From NCBI GenBank assembly GCA_000507305.1, contig DF239309.1, forward strand, positions 70,872 through 134,871: 64,000 nt of DNA, read 5' to 3'. Source of the stretch: Breviolum minutum Mf 1.05b.01. Its lineage: Eukaryota > Sar > Dinophyceae > Suessiales > Symbiodiniaceae. The notes under the pieces are model-generated. The model was not told the DNA's origin. It saw only the letters and a program-made list of their open reading frames with translations, and did not search any database. The position numbers were made by a program, and so were the translations under genes. Shown one piece after another: positions 12,900 to 24,799 of this stretch (positions are counted from its first letter, which is position 1; every line of letters begins with the position of its first letter).

Positions 12900-14025
12900 A
12901 AGCCTTCATGATACAACAGAGATCACTTGTGCTTTTGTCTCACAAACGAAAAAAAGAATGGTCCAAAATCGATCTCCGTCCAGCATGTTTTTTGTGACCA
13001 CGAGACTTGAGAACCCAAATATTTCAAGCCTTTCCAAACATTTTCAAAAAAAAAAGGTCCACTTCCCCATCTCCCCAAACCGAACTAAATTTAGCAACTC
13101 CCACTGCACATTCCCCCCCCCCGCCAAACGTCCCCAAAAAAAAAGGCCCGGCGCACCCGAAATCCAAAGCGGCGCAAGAGCATAGCACTCTGCGGCATCG
13201 CGTCCACCTGCTGGGGGGAACCATCCACCAAGATGTAGGATGCTACAACTCCCTAAGACCTAAGAGCAAAAGCCCCTTAAAATGGCGGGTTTCCAATAGG
13301 AGTCTCCAAACTTCCAGGGGGCACCCATTGTCAGGGGCAAACTCGCTGTTAGTTTCAGGGAGGGTAGTGACCCTTATACGGTTAAAAAAACCACCTGGAA
13401 AGGATCGATGACGACTTTTAACTCCCATTTCTTGGTGTTTATCATGGACCCCGGGCCCCAAAGCCAGCCACATGTTCGGAGTTGCGGCATCTACTTTGAC
13501 TATAGTGAAGTAAATGGAGAATATTTTGAGAACTGACAGAACATAAGAAATGTAGGTAGTATGCAATACAATGTTGGACAACATTAGGCAAGCCTCAACG
13601 TGGCCAGTAGTAGATTCTTGTCAAAAAAACTGATGGACATAGTTTAAATTTAAAGACAGGATCCCCCTTGACTAAGACAAAACACCAGGACGCTGCAAGA
13701 ATCACTGAGCAAGCTTGTCTGCAGTTCAAGCATTTTGTTTGAAATCAATTTCCTTTACAGTAGTGGATCGACAAATGAATTCTGCAATCCTTTTGAGATC
13801 CCCCAAGCATCTTCTATAGTACTATAGCATTTTGGGGGAGGAGTCTTATTGCACTCTTCAGTTAAACAGCCCAACCCCCCAAAAAAAAACAACCGGCAGT
13901 TTCTCAAGCTTTTTTTTGCTTCACGCCTGGTCAATGCCAGAACTGCCTCTCCGAAGCTCTCTGTACTTGGGCCTTACAGGCCGGAGATTGACAGAAGTTG
14001 CATGTTCATGTTACAGTGCACTCAA
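12900..14025. other. No gene supported
   Basis: Short ORFs on both strands without coding-like composition or paired splice sites. 13325-13370 carries a single-ended M4 MITE remnant (gttagtttcagggagggta). Confidence 0.4.
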
Positions 14026-14130
14026 ATGGGTGTTTCCAAAAATAGGGGTACCCTAAAATGGATGATTTATAATGGAAAACCCTATCAAAAGTGGATGATT
14101 TTGGGCTACCCCTAGTTTTGGAAACACTCA
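14026..14130. mobile_element. Hairpin MITE, family M1, copy 2
   Basis: A foldback of ~105 bp running from gggtgtttccaaaaatagg to ttttggaaacactc. Flanking actcaaat occurs at 14020-14027 and 14126-14133, a possible 8-bp target duplication, though partly shared with the terminus itself. Confidence 0.85.
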
Positions 14131-14219
14131 AATATCTTAATCTGACTCCAACGTCAATCTGTCAACCTACCACCGAATCCCAACGAATCCCAACGAATCC
14201 ATCCAATCACCAAAAACTG

Positions 14220-14330
14220 CCCAGTTGTTGTTGTTGAGCTCCCCCGGCTCCATGCGGTTCTCCAAGACATTGGAAACGACCTGCTTTCCGGTCGAAGGCG
14301 GTGAACCCTCCCGAAACTCTCACTTTGTTT
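14220..14330 (-). CDS. Candidate exon, unknown protein
   Basis: On the minus strand this GC-richer segment is open in two frames; the more natural one reads TGKQVVSNVLENRMEPGEL followed by an Asn run from a (GTT)n tract. No clear acceptor-donor pair could be fixed. Confidence 0.2.
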
Positions 14331-15131
14331 GTCCCAGAAATGGAAGTCGGAATTCCAGTGGCGAACATCGCGACATGTGTTCTTTGTTGCATTTTGGCAA
14401 CAAATATGATTATCATTATTCTCATTATTATCATTATCATTACTATTATTATATCTTTATCTTTATAAATCTTGATATTAGATTGGTAGAGAGATTATAT
14501 AGATATACCCAACAAAAACTTCCCCAAAAAAAAACATGCATTTTTCACCTTGACCAAGGTATCAAAGCATTTCATGCCACCATCGCTGGACTGAGCGATA
14601 GCTAAGACCAATTGCCCCGTCCTCGGATGGGTTGAAAAATCAACCAACCAACGGTGAGCTTGTGGTGGTTGCAAGCTAGTTAAGGGAGACCTTCAGGAAG
14701 TCCCTTTCCTACACAGGAATTGCCTTAAGGGAATCACGCCCCAGCTATTTTTTCGCAGAAGGTATCAGGAAAGGAGGTTATGGGTTGCCCCTCGTTTCCA
14801 CGAACCAGCCGATGATGGGAAGGATAAGCGTGTACAAGGTGGGAAAGCACATGGATTGAGGATGAGATACATCATGTATAGCTTTTGCTCTTGACTCTGT
14901 TTTGTATCAAACAATCAAAACGTATCACCAAACACTTCAAACATGGTATATCTAAATTACACTCTAGTTGGTTCTTTTCATCCCATCCAACCAAAAAAAA
15001 CATCAATTGTTTCACATCTTCTCTAAAAAAATCGGGAGGGGTGGTGGTTGAACTTCTTTAGAAACAAAAACATCTTTCAAAAACCTCCACAACCTAAGAC
15101 CTATAAGCCTAAGCCCACCTTTTGGGGAAAT

Positions 15132-15271
15132 TCAGCTTCCAAGTATCGTCGTAGTGGCACCTTCAGGAAGGCCATAAGGATCTGCGTTCACCGTCGCCAT
15201 GACGCCGGCGGAGAAGGACCGCACAAACCGCGCAGGTCGTTTTTTGGGGGTTGGCCGTGGTTTTGGGCAAG
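15132..15271 (-). CDS. Candidate terminal exon of the modular host gene
   Basis: Reading minus from an AG acceptor at 15272-15273, the frame gives a basic stretch (PKPRPTPKKRPARFVRSF) and then SAGVMATVNADPYGLPEG, ending at a TGA (15132-15134). RFVRSFSAGVMA resembles the last part of the host module (KLKAFGSTVMG, RLCSFAKSVARG). It could therefore be the end of a further module and of the gene. Alternatively a GT donor after GCGACG would skip the stop and continue the gene towards 12 kb. Confidence 0.4.
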
Positions 15272-15570
15272 CTGGTCACCATGGTACCACCACTAAAAAA
15301 CTTACAGTATTTTACTTCCAACATACACCATTTTTGTTGAGTATCCCAAAAAGGAGGAAAGGGTTGATTTCTCATCAGTGATATCCAAGTTCAACATATG
15401 AAACACGCCAAACTTGTTTTTTGAAGTAAGTAATGGTTTGGAAGCAACCGCTGCATCTTGTTGTCACTGAATCTTCCCTGCAGAGAGTTCAGGGACCTCC
15501 CCGCGGGCCACTGCGGGCCCCACGTTTTAGGGGTCTTACTTTTTTTGACAGAGAATTGCTTGAGATCCAC

Positions 15571-15674
15571 ATGGGTGTTTCCAAAAATAGGGGTACCCCA
15601 AAATGGATGATTTATAATGGAAAACCCTATTAAAATGGATGATTTGGGGGTACCACCATTTTCGGAAACACCCA
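15571..15674. mobile_element. Hairpin MITE, family M1, copy 3
   Basis: A foldback of 104 bp, gggtgtttccaaaaatagg to cggaaacaccc, with ggtacccc/ggggtacc inner arms. ccacat borders both sides. Confidence 0.88.
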
Positions 15675-16392
15675 CATTTTGCTACATCTTCTCTCTGTTG
15701 GTGCACAGGGGTTTCCTCTTCATGGCGGCTGCGGCTTTTGTCTTCGGTTGGTTTGTTCAGCTGCACAAAACTGGGCGGGGCGCAGCGTCGCCCACTTTGA
15801 GCCCAACCAAACCCGGTGGAGAAAACACACGCAGAAGAATCTCTGATGAAAAAATGCCTGGCTATAAGATATGGCTATATACGTGACCCATGGCCCAAAA
15901 TCCATGGCTAAAATGAACAAATCCAGGGGATGAAAAATCCTCGTTCTGAAAAAAAACAAAACCTGTGTCCTTCTCCTGCTATGTAAGAAACATCTTGGTC
16001 TAGACTCAGTATTCCCTTCAAAGTCAAGAACTCCACAACAAAATTCGAAACTTTTCATTATTTTGATTGTCCTAAATCCGTCACGACAATGTCTTCAAAG
16101 GTGTCCGAGCCGCTCCTCTGAATATGATCTGAGATTCTCGATCAGTTTCTGGAGTGTATTTCCACTTACCTATACGAAAACCACCATTGCTTAAGAACCT
16201 TGCCGCAAATCTCAAAATATCTGCTCTGTGCATTGATCATGCAAATCTTTAAAAAACACACATATTGCTGCAGCAGGTTTCTTTCTCTTACTGCCCCATC
16301 CGTACCGGACCAGAAAGCAACACCGTGATTCATCCCGGCACCGTTTCACCCCGGATTCCAATGGGGAATCACTCTTTTTCCTTAGACCAGCC

Positions 16393-16471
16393 GTTGGCGG
16401 AGGGGATCAAGCCCATCACCAAAGTCTGCAGGACGCTTCAAGCCCCTGATGATCGGTGGCAGATGATGGGA
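16393..16471. CDS. Candidate exon, strand uncertain
   Basis: On the plus strand a pyrimidine-rich tract and CCAG acceptor precede an open stretch (LAEGIKPITKVCRTLQAPDD) ending at a GGAG|GTATCG donor. On the minus strand the same DNA has an ATCAG|GGGCTT acceptor and an open frame with a donor. The neighbouring gene is on the minus strand, but the plus-strand reading has the better splice signals. Confidence 0.3.
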
Positions 16472-17728
16472 GGTATCGATGAAAAACAAAACAACTTGAG
16501 TGTTTTTTGTAGTTGTGTAATGTTTTGTTGCTAAGGAAGTTTTCATGTGATAGCATACTTTCCCACAAAGCAATAGAAAAACAGGATTTAGGCGGATCAT
16601 TTCAAAGGGAGTTCAATCGACTTTAGTGACTAAATTGCATGATTGGAAGAAAATAGATCCATATACACCCCTGAAGATTAACATGGAACATAATCACGGA
16701 GGTTTGGTTCAGATCATTTTCCTTTCTTTTCATGGGTGATGGCTGTAGGTTCCAGCTGTTAATCTTCCAGGGTGTAGTCGGATTGAACTTGGTGAAGCTG
16801 TGGTTCCCAGTACTTTCAAGACATCCCGAAGGCATTGCTTTACCAAAAATCAGCCGACTGTCAGAATTTAAGCTTCATGAGTATGGAAGCCCGAATCTTT
16901 ACTCAAAAATCTCCGAAGGTCTCATCAAATTCACGACTGTCACACTGGGGACCCAAAATGTCAGCGCCAAAAAATCTTGATTCAACACGGAAAATTAATG
17001 CCAGGCATATCGAAGTTGTGGTGAGTACGACTTGTGCATCCAAGGAGCATACCAGGAGCCACTCCGACACCCTGGCTGTTGGTGTGTGATGGTAATAATT
17101 GGTTGTTGGTGACTTTGATACCCTGGGTGATTTTTGGGTGGTAGTGGTAAGTGTTGGTACCTAGGTACGATTTTGCTTCCCCGTCTCTGTGCTACGGACA
17201 TTCCAGTGGTGATCAAGTCGCTGCTCCCAAAAAGGCGAAGCTTTGAAAAACCATCCGGCCAATAATATATGATTCCCTAAGCCAAGTTCCTTGGGGTACC
17301 ATCTTTGAAAGGATGCCCTTACCTAGACCATCTCATCTCAAAACTGGTGATTTGACTATAAATCAATGTCCCCAGCCCCTCCATTCCATCTCAATCTCCC
17401 CAACCCATCATTCCATGTGAACAAATGAAGTATAAGGCAATCCCTTGCAGTCAAAACACCACATTTGTATGAATATCTCAGCGGGAATTTCCCCATCCTC
17501 TACAAGTTGGGTCGATTCCAATTCCCCAAAAACCACCCTCTCCACTAGAATGTGTCAACAAAAAATCCGGCTCATTATATCATTTCACCCACTTGCCAAC
17601 TTGCAATAGAAGCCCGAAAATTCACATGTCCAATAGAAAATTCACATTTTCAAGTTTTCAAATATCTTCAAATAACTTCCATTGCCATTTTCGTTTTGGG
17701 CTTCGTGTAACATGGTGATTTTCATCAC

Positions 17729-20700
17729 CTGGTCATGGTCACTTCGCGGCCGCGCCTTGCCAGCACCTTTGCCACGGGCCACCGATTTGGCGAAGCTACA
17801 TAACCTGGCAGCCACCTCGTGGGGAGATTCCATGGATACCCAAAATGATCGGCCTTGGAAAAAAGGTGGACTCCATTAGTTTTTTGGCCGTCCTTTTGGG
17901 TAGTTATGTTAGATTTCTGGGTGTTTTTTGGCGAAAATAAGGGTTACAACTCCCCAGAGGTTAACATGTTTTCCATGAAAAATGATACTTGGAGGACGAT
18001 CCATTTCTTTTGGGGATGGTAGCTTGTCAGGGGAAAACTCGCTGTCGGGGCTGTCAGGGTGGAGGTGGAAAACTCCAATTTTTCTGGTTGATGGGACGCT
18101 TAAAAAACGATTTGTTGAGACCTTCTGTTCTCTGAATGTGTCAGGGCATTATTTTGATGAGAAAAAACAGAATACCCTCGATATGGAGGAGAAAAAAACA
18201 AAACTGTCCCATTGCAGCAAGTTCTTATTTGCCCTCACCAAGGGGCTTTGAGAATTTTTGCGTTTGGTGGTACTGTAAGTCTTCGTTGTTTGTCCATCAA
18301 CCCCAAAACAACATCTTTCACCAGCTTTGGATTTGGAGAGAAGACTGAAAAATCACACCGACAACCTGCAATGTCCTTGGAAAATTTAAGCACATGGTTA
18401 CTACTTAAGGTTCTAACCCCTAAGTACCCCATGTATGTGTGGGTCGTTAGCAGGAGGTAATACCTATTGACTGAAATTTCCAACAGGGTCCCATCCTGGG
18501 ACCCCAAACGTCCACGGTATCAGCCGCTGGCTCGAAGTCTCTCAGCACTCGTAGACGTTGGTCAGTGGTCAGGGTGGAGAGCGTCTCCTGAAACGGACCC
18601 CAAGGAAATTCAGACATGGTGAAGGGATGAAAATCTCAATTCTATTCGAAGAATCTCAACTTTTTCAGCCTCATCTTGGGGGGTTCCTAGTATTCAATTC
18701 AGATTAACCAGGTGATTGATTGATAGTGATCTTTTGATCCCCAAACATTGGAGGTCACTTATATAAAACCTTTGAAGGGGTCAATTAAGCATCCCTCATC
18801 AAGGTCACAAAGAATTACCTGGCAGAACTGATCTTCCAATCCTGATTTCTTCAGGCAGTTTTGCTTTTATGGAGGGTAGGACATTTAAGAACTCCACTGC
18901 TTGAGGAGGAGTTAATGACACTGCCAATCTGTTCAATATGGACTGCCAAACTGCTCAAAAGGGCAGAAACTGCAAAAATCATACCTCGGTGCATTGGGAT
19001 ATCAACCAGCGACCTTGTTTATCCTCATTGTAAAATGACGGGGAACATCCTACTATATCTATACTTTGCTTACAGACTCACAGATTCCCAAAAAAAGAAA
19101 TCCCATTTAAATTGGCTTGATTCCAATCCCCATCAGAAAAAAAAAAAAAGCTCATATGACTCACATGTTTTCTAGAAACAACATGGGAAGCAACCTAAAA
19201 AACTGGCCACTACCACTAATATCAATAAACAACTCAAAAAAAAACAATTGACACACAGCAACATGGGCACCTAACAAAAAAAAATTGCACACCATCAAGA
19301 AATTCTCTTCCCCAAATCCCCTGAAAAGAAAAAAAACTGTGTGTTTTTTTAAGGTGTGGACCCATCCTTCACCATGACATTGTGCTCAATGCCCCACTTT
19401 TGAAGGAAGGCCACTTCACCCAAGTCCAAGGTATTGAGGTCGAGGCCCCCTCCTCATGTTGCACAAAGAGGGCAACGGGACTTCATGCGGGCATCTTTTT
19501 GGACAAGCTCAAATGGTTGTGTGTTCCCAGATGTTCATGACTGTTTGTTCAAACAACTACTGTAACTTAGCGATTTTGGGCATATCCCTTTTTTCTGCTT
19601 AGCCTTCCCAAACCGAAAAAAAAAATCGGTTCGCGAAATCCATCATCATCCCACCCATTCTTGTCCTGCAGCATCGGGAGCTCGAGGGATGCTATACCCT
19701 GCGATCAGTGCAGGAAGCGATCCATCCATCCAACCCTGGTGTACCAAAACCAAACACCAAGTTGTTTTTATGGAAAAATACGACGAATGATTTCCTGGCA
19801 AGTCTTTGTGACCTTTTTTGGGATGGTGAAAACACGTGACCCTTCAAAAATGGTTGTTGGTGACCTCCAATGTTTGGGGATCAAAAGATCACGCATCGAA
19901 TCACCTCATTGATATGATTTAATACCCGGAACTCCCCAAGATGAGGCTGAAAAAGTGGAAAGCCTTCGAATAAGATTGAGGCTTTCATCCCTTCACCAAA
20001 TCTGAGGTTTTTTGTTGTTGAACTGACAGGTTCAGATGTTTCGGAACAATCATGTTCACGAGCACTTCGATGTTTCAAAAATTTGGGACCTCTCAAAATC
20101 TCTCTTTCAAAGATAATGAATCAATCTGAATTCTACACTTCTATCTCAGTGTATTAGTATGTCCCACCTCACCCCACCCATCACAAACAAAAAAAAACTC
20201 CAAAAAATGCTGAACAAACACTCTCACACCAACTTTACTGACAGAAACCTTCCCCCCCCCCGTCCTGGCTTGGGATCTAAGGCAACCATCCCCCCCCAGC
20301 TGCGCCACTCAGCCCATCACCACCTTGTGTGCCCATGACGGTGCTGCCAAAGGCCTTCAACTTGCCAGTCATGTTCCGCGTGCCGGCGCGAGGATGGAAC
20401 TCTCCCAGCACGGTTTCTCGGGTGCTTCGGGGTGGCTGGTTGGGTTGGTTGGTTGGGTTGGCTGGTGTTGTTGGGTGGGTGGTTGGGAGGTTGGTTAGTT
20501 GGTTGGTTGGGAGGTTGGTTAGTTGGTTGGTTTGGGAGGTTGGTTAGTTGGGAGGTCGATTCTCAGAAGTTGAGCTTTTGAGATGCATGCCCCCCTCCCA
20601 ACCAAAAAACTCCAAGGAAAGGCTGTTTTTAGATGGTCAGGGTTTTTCTAAAACATGGAGTCTCCAATGGCATGTTTTAGCAGCTTTGGGTAACAAGCCA

Positions 20701-21587
20701 AAATTCTGAGAAACAATTTTGCTGGACAAGTTCGTAAGCCGGAGAAAACCGACATTTTGCATCAAATGGAAGGCTATGAATGTATGGATTTATACAGAAA
20801 TGTCACAACATATGTACACACAGTAACGAATCTCCAAGTCCAAGCAAAAAAGAAGCATCAAATCAACAAAACAAAATTCGACGTTGGCCCATTTGGCCAA
20901 TTTTTTTCCCTCCAAAAACAAAACAGAACACCTTTTTCCAACCAACGGAAACTTCCCCCCATTTCTCCCATCATCTTCTCCGTGCGAAAAAGTAACGCAA
21001 GGGTCCCTCAGGCAGTGTGTCAAGAAAAGCAGCAGCCTCCTAAGGGCCACTATGGGCGGTAATAGCAGGGGGTGATGCAGATCTTCCCTCCCTCCAAAAA
21101 AAAGCAGGGCATTTCAAACAGAGGGGGCCGAAAAAGATGAACTTGTTTAAACCTATGACAACTTGTTTAAAAAGCACAGTACAAGAAAATGTCAAATCTG
21201 AGATTTAAACTTTATAGACGAAATTGTATTTGGAATTCGCTAGCTTGCAATGTTTACACCATTTGGCTCCTTGCATTGTCTGCCATTTTTTTTCAAAATC
21301 CCAGGACCCATGAAACGCATCAAATATCTGGGCATCATGTTATGCATAGAACCTTCGACCCTAGTTTAACCACATGTCCTACTGTTAGAACTCCATTGGA
21401 GATCTCATTTCACCCACCAAAAAACTTGACCCCTTCCAACAAAAACGGAAGGAACATCTGAGGTCTTCGAATCCTCCCCATCGGTCCCCAATGTCACCGA
21501 AACATCCCTGGAAACATCGCCAACCTCATCCATGGACCACTTGCGCACAAATTCAGCGATCTGTGGATTGGATGAGGTTCCAATGAC
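17729..21587 (-). CDS. Spliced host gene with two copies of a ~55-residue module (six phased exons)
   Basis: Six minus-strand exons join without a stop: 21587-21525 (phase 0), 21039-20997 (43 nt), 20416-20324 (93 nt), 19449-19379 (71 nt), 18587-18510 (78 nt) and 17815-17729 (87 nt), 435 nt in all. Five of six start with G right after AG; all donors are GT. Two modules follow one another. Module 1 contains IAEFVRKW, then FLDTLP, VLGEFHPRAGT and GKLKAFGSTV. Module 2 contains VAFLQKWG, then LSTLTTDQ, RVLRDFEPAADT and RLCSFAKSVARG. Spacing is conserved: ten residues from LP/LT to the F of F.P, and nine from the T after F.P to the next F. I do not recognise the domain. A third copy sits at 31.6-32.7 kb on the same strand, so the gene probably began upstream of element 1. 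The first exon and the true end are not fixed. Confidence 0.65.
20430..20556. repeat. GGTTGG-type simple repeat
   Basis: Degenerate ggttggttggg / gggaggttggttagt units on the plus strand, G-rich enough to consider quadruplex formation. It abuts exon 20416-20324 on its intron side. Confidence 0.8.
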
Positions 21588-21877
21588 CTGGGCATTAAAT
21601 GTTTGATTGGTGATATAATATTGAGTGGTGTTGCTTGTATATATATATATGTATAATATATAACTCACAGTTTTTCACTTAGCATTACAAGTAAGGATAC
21701 ATGGTGGTTTACAAGCGAAATTGTTTTTCTAAATGTACAGAAACCATGTCCCTACGTCCAGTGATTATCCAAGTAACGTTCGGTGTCATTTCTGGTCGTA
21801 TCGTATCATTAGGAAGTCGGTGCTGCTCCGCAGCAACCTACAAACCTGGTGGGTTGATTTATGTAGGATATTATACT

Positions 21878-21988
21878 ACTGTTGATGGTTCAGAAATCCC
21901 AAGGCCAACCACCCTTGAAACCCTGTAAATAATGGGATAAACTACCAACCTCAACTGGTGAAAGCTGGATTTCTGAACCATCAACAGT
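21878..21988. mobile_element. MITE, family M3, intact copy with 22-bp perfect TIRs
   Basis: The left arm 21878-21899 (actgttgatggttcagaaat...) and right arm 21967-21988 are exact reverse complements of 22 bp. The interior (gaaaccctgtaaataatggg, accaacctcaactggtga) matches the diverged copy at 9741-9838. There is no coding capacity. Confidence 0.88.
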
Positions 21989-22202
21989 ATTCTCGCCAAA
22001 TTACAATACTTCACCAAGATTTCCCTGAAATTTGACCATTTCCCTTCCAAAACGCTAGCTTTTGGGGCCCCCCAGGTCGTGTGATGTCGCTCTCCTATTG
22101 GTATAAAAGCACATGACCCCAAATGCATCAGGCCAAGGTGGGGATTTCCACTCCATTGTCCCCTTCAAATCAATAGCTGTTTCTGGTTCCCTTAATAGGT
22201 GG

Positions 22203-22228
22203 TAGGTAGCACATAATCACCCAATTGG
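22203..22228. repeat. Left arm of a 26-bp inverted repeat bracketing element 1
   Basis: taggtagcacataatcaccc followed by aattgg is the reverse complement, with one mismatch, of 30645-30670 on the far side of element 1. The arms lie just outside the split direct repeats. They could be the ends of an older foldback element into which element 1 inserted, or true outer termini of element 1. Confidence 0.8.
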
Positions 22229-22256
22229 CAGTATATACCACTTATATACCACTTAT

Positions 22257-22591
22257 AGATATCTCCGGTTATCGTGTGCTCCAAGAAAGACTCGCTGCCG
22301 CTCATCTTTTTTCTTTTGTTTTGGTCTGTGGGATAGTTGCCCTCTCTTTCAAGGTTTAAATCCTCTGTCGGACTGAGCGATGGTCTGACTGGATAACTAA
22401 CCTTGAAACCACCTCTTTTTTCACAGGGAGGGAAGCCCGTATTCCCGCTCCTGGGGTGGGAGGGAGTGGAGAAAAAAGAGGAGAGTTTTGGATCTTTTGG
22501 TCTAAGACCAATGGTCTATGACCTTGATCCAAAATGGCACCGCACACTAACCACCCTAAGACATCTTCTCTAGTGCTAACTCACAAACTGA
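22257..22591. repeat. Element 1 terminal unit, tandem copy 1 (335 bp)
   Basis: This unit consists of a 190-bp part identical to 22927-23116 (the 3' side of the coding region), a ~20-bp GC-rich linker (22447-22466) and a 126-bp part matching 30514-30639 (the 5' side). It is followed head to tail by an apparently identical unit. The same short minus-strand ORF appears in both, so it carries no independent evidence of being a gene. Confidence 0.95.
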
Positions 22592-22926
22592 AGATATCTC
22601 CGGTTATCGTGTGCTCCAAGAAAGACTCGCTGCCGCTCATCTTTTTTCTTTTGTTTTGGTCTGTGGGATAGTTGCCCTCTCTTTCAAGGTTTAAATCCTC
22701 TGTCGGACTGAGCGATGGTCTGACTGGATAACTAACCTTGAAACCACCTCTTTTTTCACAGGGAGGGAAGCCCGTATTCCCGCTCCTGGGGTGGGAGGGA
22801 GTGGAGAAAAAAGAGGAGAGTTTTGGATCTTTTGGTCTAAGACCAATGGTCTATGACCTTGATCCAAAATGGCACCGCACACTAACCACCCTAAGACATC
22901 TTCTCTAGTGCTAACTCACAAACTGA
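22592..22926. repeat. Element 1 terminal unit, tandem copy 2 (335 bp)
   Basis: Exact-period (335 bp) repetition of 22257-22591. In the coding direction it is the B1-proximal A2-B2 unit; having two of them indicates an extra round of duplication or recombination at the element end. Confidence 0.95.
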
Positions 22927-23116
22927 AGATATCTCCGGTTATCGTGTGCTCCAAGAAAGACTCGCTGCCGCTCATCTTTTTTCTTTTGTTTTGGTCTGTG
23001 GGATAGTTGCCCTCTCTTTCAAGGTTTAAATCCTCTGTCGGACTGAGCGATGGTCTGACTGGATAACTAACCTTGAAACCACCTCTTTTTTCACAGGGAG
23101 GGAAGCCCGTATTCCC
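22927..23116. repeat. Element 1 terminal segment adjoining the RNase H ORF
   Basis: 190 bp identical to the first part of each 335-bp unit; identity stops at 23116, where element-specific sequence begins. The RNase H frame ends at 23191, so this segment is 3' non-coding in the element's sense. Confidence 0.93.
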
Positions 23117-23190
23117 ACAGCTCTGTTGGGGCTTCTTTCCCTTTGATGTGTTGAGTTTCAACGAGGTGTGAGACTGAATGTGGAGGACAT

Positions 23191-23934
23191 TCAGCTATCA
23201 ACAAACCAAGAAAAATCTGAAACAAAAAGAGGATTTACATTGGGTGAAACAAAAGTAGCATGCAACGACTCCAATAAGGAGAAATCGAGTCGGGAAGGAC
23301 CGTCAGCAATATTTGATTTGCTCTCAACTCGGTCGATGTAAATTTCCGCTCGTGTGCGCGATGCAAGCAACCAAAATGATCCGACTAAGGCACTCGAGTC
23401 TGCTTTGGGACTGTAGCCTCGAACCAAACAGGCCGCAGCTGCATCGTTGTCGACAAAAAGAAGAACTCTTCTTCCTGCGAGAGTCTCTGCCCAGGTGCTT
23501 AAAGCCAAGGGGCAGGCTAAGATCTCCAGTTGTCCCATATAACTTTGTTTGGGCAACCAGGTGGAAACAATCTCTTGGGGGACGGTCCAGGATGTATACT
23601 GGATTTCTTCACAACGTAAAGGATCAATCATCACTGCCCCAAGGACCCATCGTTGTTCCAGACGCTCTGGAACATCGGAAGCATCAGTGTATAGAATCAC
23701 TGGTGGGTTCGTGTGTTGAACTGTCAATTGACGATAAGGGGATGACTTGATGAAAACTTTCATCAAATTTAGTGAGGTGATCAGGCTAGGATTCAACTCG
23801 GTGTCATCTGGCGGGCCATACTGCCGGGCTCTGAGTGCCCCTGTGCAGCATCTGCCAACTTTGCCAAAAAGTGTTGAACAAAGGGACACTGGCTGCCTGT
23901 GTGGGGGTAAGGCAACCCTTCGCAATGATATCAT
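23191..23934 (-). CDS. Element 1 RNase H
   Basis: A reverse-transcriptase-linked RNase H, which would remove the RNA template during cDNA synthesis. The catalytic pattern is complete: YTDASDVPE (first Asp), MGQLEILACPLALSTW (Glu), LLFVDNDAAAACLVRG (second Asp) and SNIADGPSR (last Asp). The real start is not the first in-frame codon, because the frame continues that of the RT ORF after a one-base break in a run of five T (about 23866-23870). The first ~25 residues are a frame shadow. About 60 residues follow the last Asp with no recognisable domain, and no integrase follows, as expected for a YR element. Removing one T would join RT and RNase H, so either a +1 shift or a sequence error explains the split. 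Confidence 0.85.
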   Translation of the reverse strand: MISLRRVALPPHRQPVSLCSTLFGKVGRCCTGALRARQYGPPDDTELNPSLITSLNLMKVFIKSSPYRQLTVQHTNPPVILYTDASDVPERLEQRWVLGAVMIDPLRCEEIQYTSWTVPQEIVSTWLPKQSYMGQLEILACPLALSTWAETLAGRRVLLFVDNDAAAACLVRGYSPKADSSALVGSFWLLASRTRAEIYIDRVESKSNIADGPSRLDFSLLESLHATFVSPNVNPLFVSDFSWFVDS

Positions 23935-24799
23935 CTATCATCAAACAGAGGTTGCTTATTCTGGTAGGTTTGGGCTCTACCAGAAGAACCTTCTGAGACT
24001 TCAATGACGATGTGTTAAAGGCAACTCCAAGAACCATTGCAATGTTGGCCGGTACCTGGGACTTCTCTGTGTCGAAAACGAAACCTAAGAGAGTGACCGC
24101 CTGCCTGATCACAAACATGGTGTCATCGGCTTCTTTTCTCCGAAGGACCACAAAGAAGTCATCAAAGAAGTGATCCATGAGGATACGAAAACTTCGAATT
24201 AAAACTCGATTCAGCCACTCGGCAACCCTGTAAAAATTTGGGACTGCATGCGCAGCGCCGAAGGGTTGCCCGTAAAGCTCGAAGAATTTGACTTGGTCAT
24301 CAATGGGACAGTAGACTCCTGTAATAGACAGTGAAAGCTGACTATCAGGCATGGGAACTTGCCTGTATGCTTGCTTCATGTCCTCTGTTGCGATCAACAG
24401 GTCGAGGTAGTTTCTTTGAGATAGAGCGGATATCAAGACCATCAAGTAGTCCACTCCTGCCATCTCAATTTTCTGCCGTCGCTCAGCAGCCAAGTTGTTA
24501 TGGCAGGCGGAGTGGTCATCGATCCGACGAAACTTCTTGGCCCCGGAGTCGCTGACTCCTTGCTCCAAACCGAAGCTTGGTACTATATTATAAAATCGAC
24601 CATGTTTTTTCTCAATCTCCTCTAGACTGTATGGTCCGGACATTGAACCTTGTTCGACCTCTTTCAGGGTCTTGTTCCAAATGGCCAAACTCAGATCGCT
24701 TGATCCGGATGCCGCCATAGTCTTGATCCTCTTGACTATTGAGGTCCTCCTGGCCGGGCTTGAGGCTAGTAGCTCTTTTATGCTTATCGAGGCAGGCAC
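23804..24799 (-). CDS. Element 1 reverse transcriptase
   Basis: An RNA-directed DNA polymerase of the DIRS/LTR type. Visible motifs in order: fingers FRRIDDHSACHNN; motif A ATEDMKQAYRQVP with its Asp; motif B LYGQPFGAAHAVPNFY; motif C HFFDDFFVV, where FFDD stands for the usual YxDD; LGFVFDTEKSQVP; and MVLGVAFNTSS. All three catalytic Asp are present. The open frame starts at a GTG that follows an in-frame TAG, so the N-terminus is really supplied by the preceding frame; the break lies near 24803. The C-terminal ~20 residues after a T5 run are out of frame, where the RNase H ORF takes over. The copy is therefore interrupted on both sides although the catalytic core is intact. Confidence 0.88.
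   Translation of the reverse strand: MPASISIKELLASSPARRTSIVKRIKTMAASGSSDLSLAIWNKTLKEVEQGSMSGPYSLEEIEKKHGRFYNIVPSFGLEQGVSDSGAKKFRRIDDHSACHNNLAAERRQKIEMAGVDYLMVLISALSQRNYLDLLIATEDMKQAYRQVPMPDSQLSLSITGVYCPIDDQVKFFELYGQPFGAAHAVPNFYRVAEWLNRVLIRSFRILMDHFFDDFFVVLRRKEADDTMFVIRQAVTLLGFVFDTEKSQVPANIAMVLGVAFNTSSLKSQKVLLVEPKPTRISNLCLMIDDIIAKGCLTPTQAASVPLFNTFWQSWQMLHRGTQSPAVWPAR

Noticed and set aside
20430..20556. Telomere-like G-rich repeat
   Set aside because: Units are GGTTGG-type and irregular, not TTTAGGG, and lie inside a gene region.
22356..22547. 63-codon minus-strand ORF present twice
   Set aside because: The same sequence recurs because the 335-bp terminal unit is duplicated; there is no independent coding evidence.
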